From Thiodiazotropha sp040506275 (GTDB lineage Bacteria > Pseudomonadota > Gammaproteobacteria > Chromatiales > Chromatiaceae), in the NCBI GenBank assembly GCA_040506275.1, contig JBEVXD010000002.1, forward strand, positions 1 to 64,000: a stretch of DNA of 64,000 nucleotides, given 5' to 3'. Within the stretch, counting starts at the first letter, position 1; each line of letters opens with the position of its first letter. Under the pieces are notes generated by a model, which was not told the origin of the DNA, made no database searches, and saw nothing but the letters and a program-made list of their open reading frames with translations. The position numbers were made by a program, and so were the translations under genes. Positions 1-8,616 of this stretch are shown piece by piece.

Positions 1-265
1 GACCGGCTTGTCAGGGAAGCTATATCGATCCCCTGTAGCCTGATAAACCACCCATTCAAACTATCTATGCCTTGAATTATCTTGGCAGGGACATTATTGC
101 CTGCAATAGGCAAATTACGACTAAATTATTTACTTCATAGGTAATTGATTAATGCTTTTCAAGCAGTAGTCATAGTTTTTCTACTCAAAATTCACAGCAC
201 TATAAAACTATCGGAAATGTGTATTGTTTAAATATAATTAATTATTGGATGTCCCTGTCTTTCCT
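1..265. repeat. Direct repeat, copy 1 of a 265-bp duplication
   Basis: Bases 1-265 recur with no difference that I can see at 300-564, a period of 299 bp. The copy may begin before the window. It ends in short stutters of the type ctgtctttcc. No coding frame is convincing. A recent local duplication, or two copies of a noncoding mobile element, would both fit. Confidence 0.9.
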
Positions 266-299
266 TCTGTCTTTCCTTAGAGAGAAAGTGGTTCTGTTT

Positions 300-564
300 G
301 ACCGGCTTGTCAGGGAAGCTATATCGATCCCCTGTAGCCTGATAAACCACCCATTCAAACTATCTATGCCTTGAATTATCTTGGCAGGGACATTATTGCC
401 TGCAATAGGCAAATTACGACTAAATTATTTACTTCATAGGTAATTGATTAATGCTTTTCAAGCAGTAGTCATAGTTTTTCTACTCAAAATTCACAGCACT
501 ATAAAACTATCGGAAATGTGTATTGTTTAAATATAATTAATTATTGGATGTCCCTGTCTTTCCT
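300..564. repeat. Direct repeat, copy 2 of the 265-bp duplication
   Basis: Same sequence as 1-265. The 34 bases between the copies (266-299) are unique. Identity stops at the stutter ctgtctttcct, after which the two flanks differ. The rest of the leader to 686 contains only the solo IS end at 607-632. Confidence 0.9.
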
Positions 565-606
565 GTCTTTCCCTGGGATGCACATAAAACTGTGGCCAAT
601 AATACT

Positions 607-632
607 TGACCACTACACGGGGGAAGTTCACG
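607..632. mobile_element. Solo IS-end relic
   Basis: This stretch (core ccacta, then gggggaagttcacg) resembles the outer end of the IS3-type element at 5697-5723, which shows ccactctacc and then ggggaagttcacg in the same orientation. No transposase is left beside it. It lies on the far side of the TIR/DUF898 cassette from the larger IS relic. Confidence 0.5.
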
Positions 633-686
633 ATCATTGCTGTATGTTGGTAAGCAATACATAAGTTAACACCATATCTCTTTTCT

Positions 687-1760
687 CTATACGTCCACTT
701 TGATATTTTCAAAATCATTATCAAATCCTTCAACGCTTTCCTCTGCTAGAGCCTCACCCACTTCACCGCTTGGTCCTCGGGCCGCCAACACTTCTTCCAA
801 TTGGTCGCTTAAAGCATCGGGTTGTATTAATTCGGTTCCCAATAGTGATCGTTCCTGGCCTAATGCAACGACGCGTGTACACTGAAGACGGTAGCGCAAC
901 TCTCGAAGTTTTGCCCATGGAAAAGCGAGGCCAACTGTGAGAATCACTACAACCGCATTGGTTAGCCTTATTGTCAATAATTTTGCGTAGTCAGTACTAC
1001 CAGAAAACCGTAGTTTTCCTAGTGTTATATTTCTGCGTACTAAATTGTCCAGAGTGTATCTAGTATATGTACTCGCAAATACCCACGTTAGCGGAACAGT
1101 AAATAGCGTGTAGAATCCATACGCTTCCCAGAACACAACAACTACTGGTAAGCAAAGAATATACAAAAGCATTTCTGGTACATACACAAACAAGTAATCT
1201 GATAACCCCGCCTTGAATTTGAGTCTATTGGTACCAACCCAGATATTGTTTAGAAGAAAGAGATGGATACGCCACTTGGTGTATGGTCGCAAAAACGGAA
1301 GCAAACCACCCCATATAGGAAATACCATTAACGCATCGCTCGCGCTACGATTGTAGTTACTACGAAAACCACACCTAATATTGCCGACTGTTGTGTTGTA
1401 CGTGCGAAACACCAACCCTTTTAGTCGCGCCTTGCGAGCAAAGTCGTAAATGACGAAACTACTTACTATTACTATTGCTGGCCCAACTAAAGGAATTACC
1501 GACAATCCAGATAATACAACCGTTATCCCTAATCCGATTGCGCTTGCCTTAAGTCTATTCAATAATGCATTCTGCGGATTAACTAAATATCGCAGATGCG
1601 CTTTGCCAATACTTGTCTTCCTACAAAGATAGTCCTTGATCTTACATTCGAAGTACGCCGCTCCTAGACCAAGTGAAATGATTGAACCAATCGTTCCAAA
1701 AAACAAAATTGGGAAGAAGCTCCTAACTCGCCCATCAAACTTAACGTCGTATGTACGCAT
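687..1760 (-). CDS. DUF898 (YjgN-like) multi-pass membrane protein
   Basis: A 357-residue protein with about six hydrophobic segments, starting with MRTYDVKFDGR and followed at once by the first membrane segment, as in the DUF898/YjgN family of inner-membrane proteins of unknown function. The repeated pattern of a membrane segment followed by a short basic stretch (for example TRYTLDNLVRRNITLGKLRF) is typical of the family. The C-terminal 60 residues are acidic and Glu/Asp-rich and probably cytoplasmic. The start codon lies only 2 bases after the stop of the upstream TIR-STAND gene, so the two are almost certainly co-transcribed and perhaps translationally coupled. Its function is unknown. 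In this context it could be a membrane-acting effector or a membrane anchor for the TIR protein; that is inference. Confidence 0.75.
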   Translation of the reverse strand: MRTYDVKFDGRVRSFFPILFFGTIGSIISLGLGAAYFECKIKDYLCRKTSIGKAHLRYLVNPQNALLNRLKASAIGLGITVVLSGLSVIPLVGPAIVIVSSFVIYDFARKARLKGLVFRTYNTTVGNIRCGFRSNYNRSASDALMVFPIWGGLLPFLRPYTKWRIHLFLLNNIWVGTNRLKFKAGLSDYLFVYVPEMLLYILCLPVVVVFWEAYGFYTLFTVPLTWVFASTYTRYTLDNLVRRNITLGKLRFSGSTDYAKLLTIRLTNAVVVILTVGLAFPWAKLRELRYRLQCTRVVALGQERSLLGTELIQPDALSDQLEEVLAARGPSGEVGEALAEESVEGFDNDFENIKVDV

Positions 1761-1762
1761 AT

Positions 1763-4312
1763 CTATGGATGATTCAAACGGGAAGTTTCTAACATGCTGA
1801 GTTCGCTCACATCGCCTGTAACAATGCGAAATCCTATATCGTAGTCAAGCTCTTCTGTCAGTATACTGTAGCGTGATTCTGCAAGCGCAGAAGCTAAATC
1901 ATTAAGGAACGAACCGCCCCGTACTGCATGATCATCCTCGAGCGCAAGTGAAGCGTTGGTCAGTTCTTCAAATGCGTTGAGGCAGTGCTCAAAAACATTG
2001 CCTGTTAGATCGTATACTCCCCAAGGTGAGCAATTCTGGGGATACATTCCTACCGCGATTGTGCGACCTAGCCGACTTTCCGACGTGTTAGCGTAAGATC
2101 TTTCTGGTTCTTGGCCCCAGGGAAATGCCCTTTCAGTGAGACCCCCGGTAGCGGCAAGAAACCATTGCGACTCTGTTGGCAGTGTTACATCAATACCAAG
2201 GTGAGTACTTAACCACCTACAGTATGCAATAGCTTGCACCCAAGATACTGAGTCTACTGGGTGATTACTGACGGTTCGATACTGACTCCAACTTGGAATA
2301 TGAGAAACTAAACTAGTCCACCAATGTTCACAGTAATAGCCTTTCGGGTCATTGTAAAATGACAAGTATTGGGCATAAGTTATCGGATACTTGGATATGT
2401 AGAAGCGCTCAGAGAGACTCTTATCCGGAGATACTTCACACCAAGCGATTTGAGGCACACCTTTGTCGTCAATATCGACACCATGACGCGGGTCACCAAT
2501 CGTTGCGAGCCGATCTCCGATAGCGCTACGTCTATAATGACTTGTGTCTAGATTAGAGAGTTCATCGATCAGTCTTTCATACTCCGGTCGAATATAGCTT
2601 TTCAAGGGCTCATCAAGATTCTTGACCTTAAGCCCCAATCGCCTAAGTGAGCGGTATACAAACTGAAGGCCTTCATTTGGCCATTGACTGTAAACTGGAT
2701 TATCTGGCTCTTTTTCCCACTGCTCGGCCAAGGACTCCATTTGTCGAACTAAACGCACATCGTCCCCAAAGGAATTCAGCCACTTGAGAAAAGTATTCCA
2801 TTGTCTATAGAGAGCTTCATGAACGATGCCCACGTGTTGTTCTTTACCTTTTGCTTTTAAAACGAGGAGTCGGGCGTTAATAAACTTAGTTAGTATCAGA
2901 TGACTCTCCTTTGGAAAGGACTGCCAAGGAGCCGAAATATGCACGAATTTTCCTGCTGATTCCTCCTTAACTAGCTTAAGAAATGAAATCCGAAGTGCTT
3001 CACATTCGGCTTCAGATAGCGTTTTCATATCAGCAATTGCATCGGCTCGCCGCTCAACAACTCGAGTTAGCCCACCGAACTCATCCATGTAGAATTGTTT
3101 CGTGATCTTACCGGTACGCTCTCCCTCAGTCTCCCAAAGTTCCCTCAAAGCGAATGCCAACAAAGGTAGCGCGTCTTCGCTTTTGGTGTCGCTTATGAGT
3201 GTAGATATTAGAGTCGGCTCTATCTCTATGCCAACCAATTTAGCCGGCCCGACTATAATGTCGGAAAAATAGTCATGGTGCAGAGGACCGACATCGAGAA
3301 ATTCTGTTGGTATCGCTTTTGTAAGCGCATTTGAATTCCATTCTGTATAGTAGTCGGATCGCAGAGTTCCAATCAGGAATAAGTTACGAGGGAATGAATT
3401 TAATAACAGCACAATCTTAGAAAGAAAAGAACTTGAGTCGAGTATCTTTTTGTCGGCGAGCAAATTTTCCAACTGGTCCAGTGCAATAACTATTTTTGCC
3501 TGGGAATTAGTAGCAGAGGCTAATACCTCTTTTAAATCCGCGATAAGGTCTTCGACTGCGCCAGATGAGCTAAGAGAATTCTTATAAGTCCGGAATTGTC
3601 CTTGCCCTAATGAAGCGAATGAACGTAACAGACATTCAAATGCGAATGAGTCGCAGAGCGTGGCCGTGGTGGGTATCCAACAATCCTGCATTTTTCTGAG
3701 AGCAGGGAGAAGTCCAGCGCGCAAGAAAGAAGATTTACCACTCCCAGATGAACCGACGAGTATTAGTGATTGTGTTTCCTTAAACTCCCATATGATCCTT
3801 AACTTCTCTAACGCTTGACGAACTTCCCCGTCACGACCAAAGAAGTACGGAGCATCAGCCTCATCGAAATAATGAAGACCTGGATAAGGGGCGCGATTAG
3901 AATCGATCTTTAGACTATTACGCCAATCAAGTCTACTTTTTATAGCAGCGTCAAGAGCCATTGATGCTATCTCAGTATCCCCGAACATTGCGTGCTGCAA
4001 ATACGGCAGAAGAGGGTGTTCATCGCAATCATCCAGCTTCATGGGAAAAATTGGTTTGCCTAGTGCTTTCGCGTGAGTAATTTCTGCAAAACACCATTTC
4101 GACTCAAGCATACTTTTAGAGCAGAGAGCGACAACTGCAAAACATTTTTTCAAATGGGAGTATAGTGACGACTCCCATTCATCTCCAATAAAGAGTCCAT
4201 GTTCAGGATGTCCCAATACAATTACTGAGTATCCCAGGTTTCTTAAAGAACCAGCGACTTGATAACAGATGCTCACATCTCGGTGTGAGTGGCTAATGAA
4301 AACCGATGTCAT
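1763..4312 (-). CDS. TIR - STAND-type ATPase - degenerate FGE/SUMF1-like domain protein
   Basis: An 849-residue three-part protein. Residues 1-130 form a TIR domain: it opens MTSVFISHSHRD and has SKWCFAEI at 71-78, whose Glu77 sits where the catalytic glutamate of NAD-cleaving TIRs is found. Residues about 142-500 are a STAND (nSTAND1-like) P-loop ATPase introduced by YPGLHYFDEADAPYFFGRD, with Walker A GSSGSGKSS at 187-195 and Walker B IVIALDQLE near 274-282. Residues about 600-832 form a formylglycine-generating-enzyme fold (YPITYAQYLSFY, HPVDSVSW, LPTESQW, DLTGNVFEH, VRGGSF, GFRIV). The cysteines that follow RGGS in true FGEs are absent here (FLNDLASALAESRY), so this domain probably binds rather than modifies. 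The architecture matches sensor-ATPase-effector proteins of bacterial immunity. It is the first gene of an operon with the DUF898 gene. Confidence 0.88.
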   Translation of the reverse strand: MTSVFISHSHRDVSICYQVAGSLRNLGYSVIVLGHPEHGLFIGDEWESSLYSHLKKCFAVVALCSKSMLESKWCFAEITHAKALGKPIFPMKLDDCDEHPLLPYLQHAMFGDTEIASMALDAAIKSRLDWRNSLKIDSNRAPYPGLHYFDEADAPYFFGRDGEVRQALEKLRIIWEFKETQSLILVGSSGSGKSSFLRAGLLPALRKMQDCWIPTTATLCDSFAFECLLRSFASLGQGQFRTYKNSLSSSGAVEDLIADLKEVLASATNSQAKIVIALDQLENLLADKKILDSSSFLSKIVLLLNSFPRNLFLIGTLRSDYYTEWNSNALTKAIPTEFLDVGPLHHDYFSDIIVGPAKLVGIEIEPTLISTLISDTKSEDALPLLAFALRELWETEGERTGKITKQFYMDEFGGLTRVVERRADAIADMKTLSEAECEALRISFLKLVKEESAGKFVHISAPWQSFPKESHLILTKFINARLLVLKAKGKEQHVGIVHEALYRQWNTFLKWLNSFGDDVRLVRQMESLAEQWEKEPDNPVYSQWPNEGLQFVYRSLRRLGLKVKNLDEPLKSYIRPEYERLIDELSNLDTSHYRRSAIGDRLATIGDPRHGVDIDDKGVPQIAWCEVSPDKSLSERFYISKYPITYAQYLSFYNDPKGYYCEHWWTSLVSHIPSWSQYRTVSNHPVDSVSWVQAIAYCRWLSTHLGIDVTLPTESQWFLAATGGLTERAFPWGQEPERSYANTSESRLGRTIAVGMYPQNCSPWGVYDLTGNVFEHCLNAFEELTNASLALEDDHAVRGGSFLNDLASALAESRYSILTEELDYDIGFRIVTGDVSELSMLETSRLNHP

Positions 4313-4348
4313 ATCGTTAATATATAGTCAAGCCTTCGGTTAGTACAT

Positions 4349-4369
4349 GCTGAATCGAAAAAATTCAGC
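4349..4369 (-). promoter_or_regulatory. Inverted repeat in the TIR operon leader
   Basis: gctgaat and attcagc (4349-4355 and 4363-4369) form a perfect 7-bp inverted repeat around a 7-base A-rich spacer, 37 bases upstream of the TIR gene start. It could be an operator or part of the promoter. No regulator gene is adjacent. Confidence 0.35.
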
Positions 4370-4488
4370 GTCAATCGTTCATGTGTGCTAGTTGGATGCT
4401 GAAATAATCCAGCCTAACGGTTTAGTTCAACATCGCAATTCACCGGAGTCAAAAAGCATAGTGAGGAACGAATGACGCTTTTTGCCGT

Positions 4489-5721
4489 TGATCTTCCCCC
4501 GATAAAATGGACACCCTATATTTCATCCACAACATTGTTCGTATTTCAGCGGGGACACATAATCCAAACTGAAGTGTAACCTAACTGAATTGTAAAATTG
4601 ATTGATGTAAGTTGCTAGTGCTTTGCGCAATGCCTTCACGCCACGAAATACTGTTCCACGTATTATCTCCGCTTTCAAACCATAAAAAAAGATTCCATAT
4701 GTGCGTTCTCCGTGCAGTGACCCGGGCGATTCACGCTGTGCTTAAATCCAAACTCATCCAATAACTTCTGGAAGCTCGCTCCCGTATACTCAATACCACG
4801 ATGCGTATGAGAAACTACATCCCGGGAATATCCCCTTTTTCTTAACGCATAGGTGAGCGCATCACAGGTCAGCTCAGTAGTTCGACTCTTTGATAAAGAC
4901 CAGCTAAGTATTCTCCTGGAATAAATTGCCCGTTAAGCTTAGATACCTTACATCGGCCACCCATACCTGGTTGATCTTTGTAAGCTGATCCATGGTTTTC
5001 CACAGATTTTCTCCTTTGGCTTTGAATCGCTTTAAGCCCGGCTGGCGACGCGTCACGCGTACCACACACGCACGAAATCCTGCCTCTCGAATCAGCCGCT
5101 ATACCCCCTTATGACTGACGCGTATTCCTTGCTGACGTAGTGCTTTATATACTCTGGAGCTACCGTAACGACCGCTACTTTGCCAGAATATACGAGCAAT
5201 CTTTGATGTTCATGGTAATGATTGGGCGCTTCTCGTTTTTCACAAGCATAAACCCGGTGGGCGATACTCCAAGCCATTCACACATATTGACTACGCCTAA
5301 TTCTCGGTATCTTTGCACAAATCCAAATCGCTCTGATGTTGTTCCGCAAGATACCGTTGCCACTTTTTTTATAAGATGGTTCTCCTTCTTAAGCCGCGCA
5401 ACCTCTTTCTTGAGTCGCGCATTCTCAGTCAGCTTTGTCTTGCTGATTATTTGCTTTTGTTTTTTCACACCGACTCGCTTTTGGTTGTCACCTTGTAGTT
5501 TGCCTTCTCGATATTCTTTACGCCAGCGCGATAGCATAAATGGATGTATATCCAGCCCCTCCGCTACCTGCTTAACTTGAATGCCTTACTTGATAGCTTA
5601 GCTTGACTGCTTCTTACTTTGAAATCTTTCGTGAACTGCCAAGTCTTTCTTGGTTTTGTATATTTCGGCATTGCCACCACCTGAGTTATCAGAAAGTGTC
5701 CACTCTACCAGGGGAAGTTCA
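4489..5721 (-). mobile_element. Decayed IS3-family insertion sequence
   Basis: A 1.23-kb element bounded by imperfect inverted repeats: tgatcttcccccgataaaa then tggacac on the left (4489-4514), and on the right the complement of gtgtccactctaccagggg then aagttca (5696-5721). The size, the ends and the orfA/orfB remnants on the minus strand all fit the IS3 family. Frameshifts in both orfs make it non-autonomous. I saw no clear target-site duplication. Confidence 0.8.
4523..5671 (-). pseudogene. IS3-family transposase, orfA and orfB remnants
   Basis: Reading leftward from 5671, orfA begins MPKYTKPRKTWQFTKDFK, breaks near 5580, and resumes as HPFMLSRWRKEYREGKLQG, a helix-turn-helix transposase start, followed by the Lys/Glu-rich coiled coil typical of IS3 orfA. 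The frame then runs into orfB-like sequence (SERFGFVQRYRELGVVNMCEW) without the usual programmed frameshift. Further leftward, separate frames carry pieces of the rve integrase core (VSKLNGQFIPGEYLAGL; YTGASFQKLLDEFGFKHS; FYNSVRLHFSLDYVSPLKYE) ending at a stop at 4523. At least three frame disruptions make it a pseudogene. Best match by eye is an IS3-group transposase. Confidence 0.85.
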
Positions 5722-6143
5722 CGTAGCACCTTCCCTCTGTCACACGATAAAGGCTGGATAGCAGGCCATTTGTACCGCGATAAAAGGTATATTCCTTTAT
5801 TCTAATAATTTACAGGAGGATTAGTTGGCGAGCCACAACCTCCATGTCTACCTACTTTGTTATAGCAAAAAATTATTGTTTTACTAGGGGATTGCAATTT
5901 TCGCCGTATGTTGGAAAGCTGATGGATGTAGAATTCGTGTATTCTGCCTTCTATCTTTCTGTTGCTCTCAATATAGCAACACAGTCACCATTATTTGATG
6001 AAACAACGAGGTCGTTAAGTATTCTTAATAGCTTAAAAGTAGCGGATGAAGGGTCTGCAAGTGACTACTTGATGAGGCTCTGAGGTTAAGGAAAGATTGG
6101 GCTGCTTCCCCGGCTTTTACGGCATCTTAGATTTCGCTGGATA
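5722..6143. other. Gene-poor spacer; weak 79-codon ORF only
   Basis: The only open frame is 5844-6083 on the plus strand (79 codons, starting MSTYFVIAKN). An AGGAGG lies at 5813-5818, which is 25 bases before its ATG and too far to serve it. The translation resembles no family I know. It may be a relic of a gene cut by the neighbouring insertion sequence, or chance. Confidence 0.3.
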
Positions 6144-6347
6144 CTAATGTGCAACATGGGTGAAGTCAGTTCCAGACTTGATACCAAATGCCTCCTCCAG
6201 AGAGAGTTCATTGATTAGCTGGTCACTGGCTTGCTGTCCGTACTCTCGTTGAATCTCGCTCAGCAGCAGACGTACAGCATTACGATTATAACCACTGCCG
6301 AAACAGATCTGCTGTTTGATGATTTCGCGTGCTTTATCTATGGTCAT
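6144..6347 (-). CDS. Small conserved-looking hypothetical protein
   Basis: A 67-residue protein (MTIDKAREIIKQQICFGSGY at its start) that is all helix by composition, with a Gly-rich turn around residues 17-20 and no membrane segment or signal. The even, amphipathic pattern (VRLLLSEIQREYGQQASDQL) looks like a real small protein rather than chance. It is transcribed away from the TPR-hemF group, so the spacer 6348-6564 should hold divergent promoters. Function is unknown. Confidence 0.6.
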   Translation of the reverse strand: MTIDKAREIIKQQICFGSGYNRNAVRLLLSEIQREYGQQASDQLINELSLEEAFGIKSGTDFTHVAH

Positions 6348-6564
6348 ATTATGAGCCGGTTGTGGAGATATTGACCTATGGCAATATTGTGACCCGCCTT
6401 AACAGTTCAATACCCATTAATTATTTCAGGTTGTATCTCTGGGCGATTACCCCTATCTGATAGTATCAGAAGAGGTATCATCTCTCTGAAGTACCATTTA
6501 ACCTGTAAATATTGAACGGTTTATAATTTATACCCAGAGCAATGCAAAAAAGGTCAAACTATCC

Positions 6565-6876
6565 ATGGACCGAGAGAATCTTGAAAAAATGTTGGAGCAG
6601 GGTACAGATAACGCCTTGCTGCGATATACATTGGGAACGCTCTTTCTCAAGCAGGGTGATTTCCTGAAGGCTGTAGAGCAGTTGATTGAAGCTGTAAATC
6701 TGGATGAGCAACACTCTGCCAGTTGGAAACATCTTGGCAAAGCCCTGGCAGGGTCGGAGCAGGTGAAGGAGGCGGTGGATGCTTACCGGAAAGGAATCGA
6801 AGTAGCTGAGGCTAAAGGTGATATTCAGGCAGCCAAGGAGATGAAGATCTTCCTGAAACGCCTTGATTCCAAATAA
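6565..6876 (+). CDS. Small TPR (tetratricopeptide repeat) protein
   Basis: A 103-residue protein made of about two and a half TPR units: NALLRYTLGTLFLKQGDFLK, then HSASWKHLGKALAGSEQVKE, with the Gly/Ala/Lys spacing of TPR helices. It has no signal peptide or membrane segment and is presumably a cytosolic protein-binding scaffold. It precedes hemF by 26 bases and may share its transcript. The partner cannot be named from the sequence. Confidence 0.8.
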   Translation: MDRENLEKMLEQGTDNALLRYTLGTLFLKQGDFLKAVEQLIEAVNLDEQHSASWKHLGKALAGSEQVKEAVDAYRKGIEVAEAKGDIQAAKEMKIFLKRLDSK

Positions 6877-6902
6877 ACATAACAATTAGAGAATAAACTA
6901 TT

Positions 6903-7829
6903 TTGAATGATCAACCGAACAAAGAGCAAGTTAAGGCGTACTTGCTGAAATTACAGCAGACAATCTGCTCAGCTCTGGAAGAGGAAGATGGTCAGGCAGA
7001 TTTTTTTCGGGATAGTTGGCAACGCGATCCTGGAGAAAAACTCGGTGGTGGTGGAATTAGTGCGGTGCTGCAGGGTGGTGCTGTTTTTGAACAGGCAGGC
7101 GTTAACTTCTCCCACGTGCGGGGTGATCAACTACCTGGATCAGCAACCGCACATCGTCCGGAGTTGGCTGGCCGTGCTTTTGAGGCGATGGGGCTGTCTC
7201 TGGTGATTCACCCAAACAATCCTTATGTCCCTACATCACACGCCAATGTTCGTTTCTTTATTGCTGAAAAGGAGGATGCCGATCCAGTATGGTGGTTTGG
7301 TGGTGGTTTTGACCTAACGCCATATTATGGTTATGACGAAGATTGCCGTGATTGGCACAATACGGCAAAAAAAGCCTGTGAGCCGTTTGGTAGTGATGTC
7401 TATGGTCGCTACAAAAAGTGGTGTGACGAATATTTTTATCTCAAACACAGACAAGAGCCGAGAGGGATTGGTGGTCTCTTTTTCGATGATCTCAATGAGT
7501 GGGGGTTTGCCAAGTCATTCGAATTTATGCGCAGTGTCGGTGATCACTACCTGCCTGCTTATCGACCGATAGTTACTCGTCGAAGCGATACACCTTTTGG
7601 TGAGCGTGAGCGGAATTTCCAGCTCTACCGTCGGGGACGTTATGTGGAGTTCAATCTGGTCTACGACCGGGGTACGCTGTTTGGTCTGCAATCAGGTGGA
7701 CGTACTGAGTCAATTCTAATGTCACTGCCACCTTTGGTGCGCTGGCAATATAACTGGACGCCAGAGGCGGGTTCTGATGAAGCTCAGTTATATGAACGAT
7801 ATTTAAAGCCTAGAGACTGGGCAGATTGA
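6903..7829 (+). CDS. hemF: Oxygen-dependent coproporphyrinogen III oxidase
   Basis: A 308-residue cytosolic enzyme that oxidatively decarboxylates coproporphyrinogen III to protoporphyrinogen IX with O2 in heme synthesis. Family blocks are intact: GGGGISAVLQGGAVFEQAGV near the N terminus, HPNNPYVPTSHANVRFF, WWFGGGFDLTPYYGYDEDC, and the C-terminal YRRGRYVEFNLVYDRGTLFG and GRTESILMSLPP. Length matches the usual 300 residues. The only start that includes the conserved N-terminal region is the TTG at 6903, with a weak upstream purine stretch, which suggests modest translation. The downstream DUF938 gene starts 13 bases after the stop, so the pair is likely one operon. The usual partner aroE is not here. 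Confidence 0.95.
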   Translation: MNDQPNKEQVKAYLLKLQQTICSALEEEDGQADFFRDSWQRDPGEKLGGGGISAVLQGGAVFEQAGVNFSHVRGDQLPGSATAHRPELAGRAFEAMGLSLVIHPNNPYVPTSHANVRFFIAEKEDADPVWWFGGGFDLTPYYGYDEDCRDWHNTAKKACEPFGSDVYGRYKKWCDEYFYLKHRQEPRGIGGLFFDDLNEWGFAKSFEFMRSVGDHYLPAYRPIVTRRSDTPFGERERNFQLYRRGRYVEFNLVYDRGTLFGLQSGGRTESILMSLPPLVRWQYNWTPEAGSDEAQLYERYLKPRDWAD

Positions 7830-7842
7830 GAAGGATCTAAGA

Positions 7843-8448
7843 TTGAATATAAAACAGAAGCCTTATGCCGAATCTTGTGATGAGAATAAGCAACCGATTC
7901 TAGAGCAGTTGAAGCGTCTATTAAGTGGTGCCAATTCAGTTTTGGAAATCGGTAGTGGTACGGGGCAACATGCGGTCTTTTTTGCTGCTGCAATGCCTCA
8001 TTTGGTATGGCATACCAGTGACAGGCAGGAAAATCACGAGGGAATACAGGCTTGGTTGCTTGAGGCGGGTTTAAGTAACCTGAGGGAACCGGTCACTCTC
8101 GATGTCGCTGACAACTGGCCCGCGGACTGTTACAGCGCTATATTCAGTGCGAATACTGCGCACATCATGTCCTGGCCAGAGGTGGAGAAGCTGTTTCAAG
8201 GCGTAGGCCGCATTTTGGAAACGGATGGGTGTTTTGTGCTCTATGGCCCATTTAATTATCAAGGTCACTTCACCAGTGAAAGCAATCGTCGATTTGATCA
8301 ATGGCTTAAATCCCGTGACCCATTGAGTGGCATACGAAATTTTGATGATCTGGTTTTGTTGGCTGGGAATCAGGGAATGATACTTGAAGAAGATATAGAA
8401 ATGCCGGTCAACAATCGCATGCTGGTCTGGCGTAAACAGGAATCTTGA
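7843..8448 (+). CDS. DUF938 family SAM-dependent methyltransferase-like protein
   Basis: A 201-residue single-domain protein with a class I SAM-binding motif VLEIGSGTGQHAVFFAAAMP near residues 37-56 and the DUF938 signatures HTSDRQENHEGIQAW and FSANTAHIMSWPEV. GCFVLYGPFNYQGHFTSESN follows and is typical of the family. The substrate is unknown. It starts with TTG at 7843 behind an aagga box, 13 bases after hemF, so co-expression with hemF is likely. Confidence 0.88.
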   Translation: MNIKQKPYAESCDENKQPILEQLKRLLSGANSVLEIGSGTGQHAVFFAAAMPHLVWHTSDRQENHEGIQAWLLEAGLSNLREPVTLDVADNWPADCYSAIFSANTAHIMSWPEVEKLFQGVGRILETDGCFVLYGPFNYQGHFTSESNRRFDQWLKSRDPLSGIRNFDDLVLLAGNQGMILEEDIEMPVNNRMLVWRKQES

Positions 8449-8524
8449 GCATGGGATTTGTGAGCCTGAATAAACGGCCCTGGCTAACCCATTGATTAGT
8501 CAATCGTATTTGTAGTTTTTTTAG

Positions 8525-8544
8525 GTTCAGTTAGCGTTCAGTTA
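8525..8544 (+). promoter_or_regulatory. PhoP-box-like direct repeat
   Basis: gttcagtta occurs at 8525-8533 and again at 8536-8544, an 11-bp period that is the spacing used by OmpR/PhoP-type response regulators. It lies 73 bases before the glycine-zipper gene, and an OmpR-family regulator gene begins at 9605. Assignment as that regulator's site is inference. Confidence 0.5.
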
Positions 8545-8616
8545 TGGTCTCTTAAGCTGTAGATAACTTGAGGTGAGTTGTCACCACTGTTTATCAGAAT
8601 CAGCCTGGAGAAAATA

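Noticed and set aside
527..733. 68-codon minus-strand ORF across the repeat and solo IS end
   Set aside because: It spans the duplication edge, the IS end relic and the DUF898 3' end, so it is a chance frame.
4390..4450. Possible integron attC site (gcctaacgg phrase)
   Set aside because: The complementary right-hand core (cgttaggc-like) is missing and there is no integrase, so the match is to one short box only.
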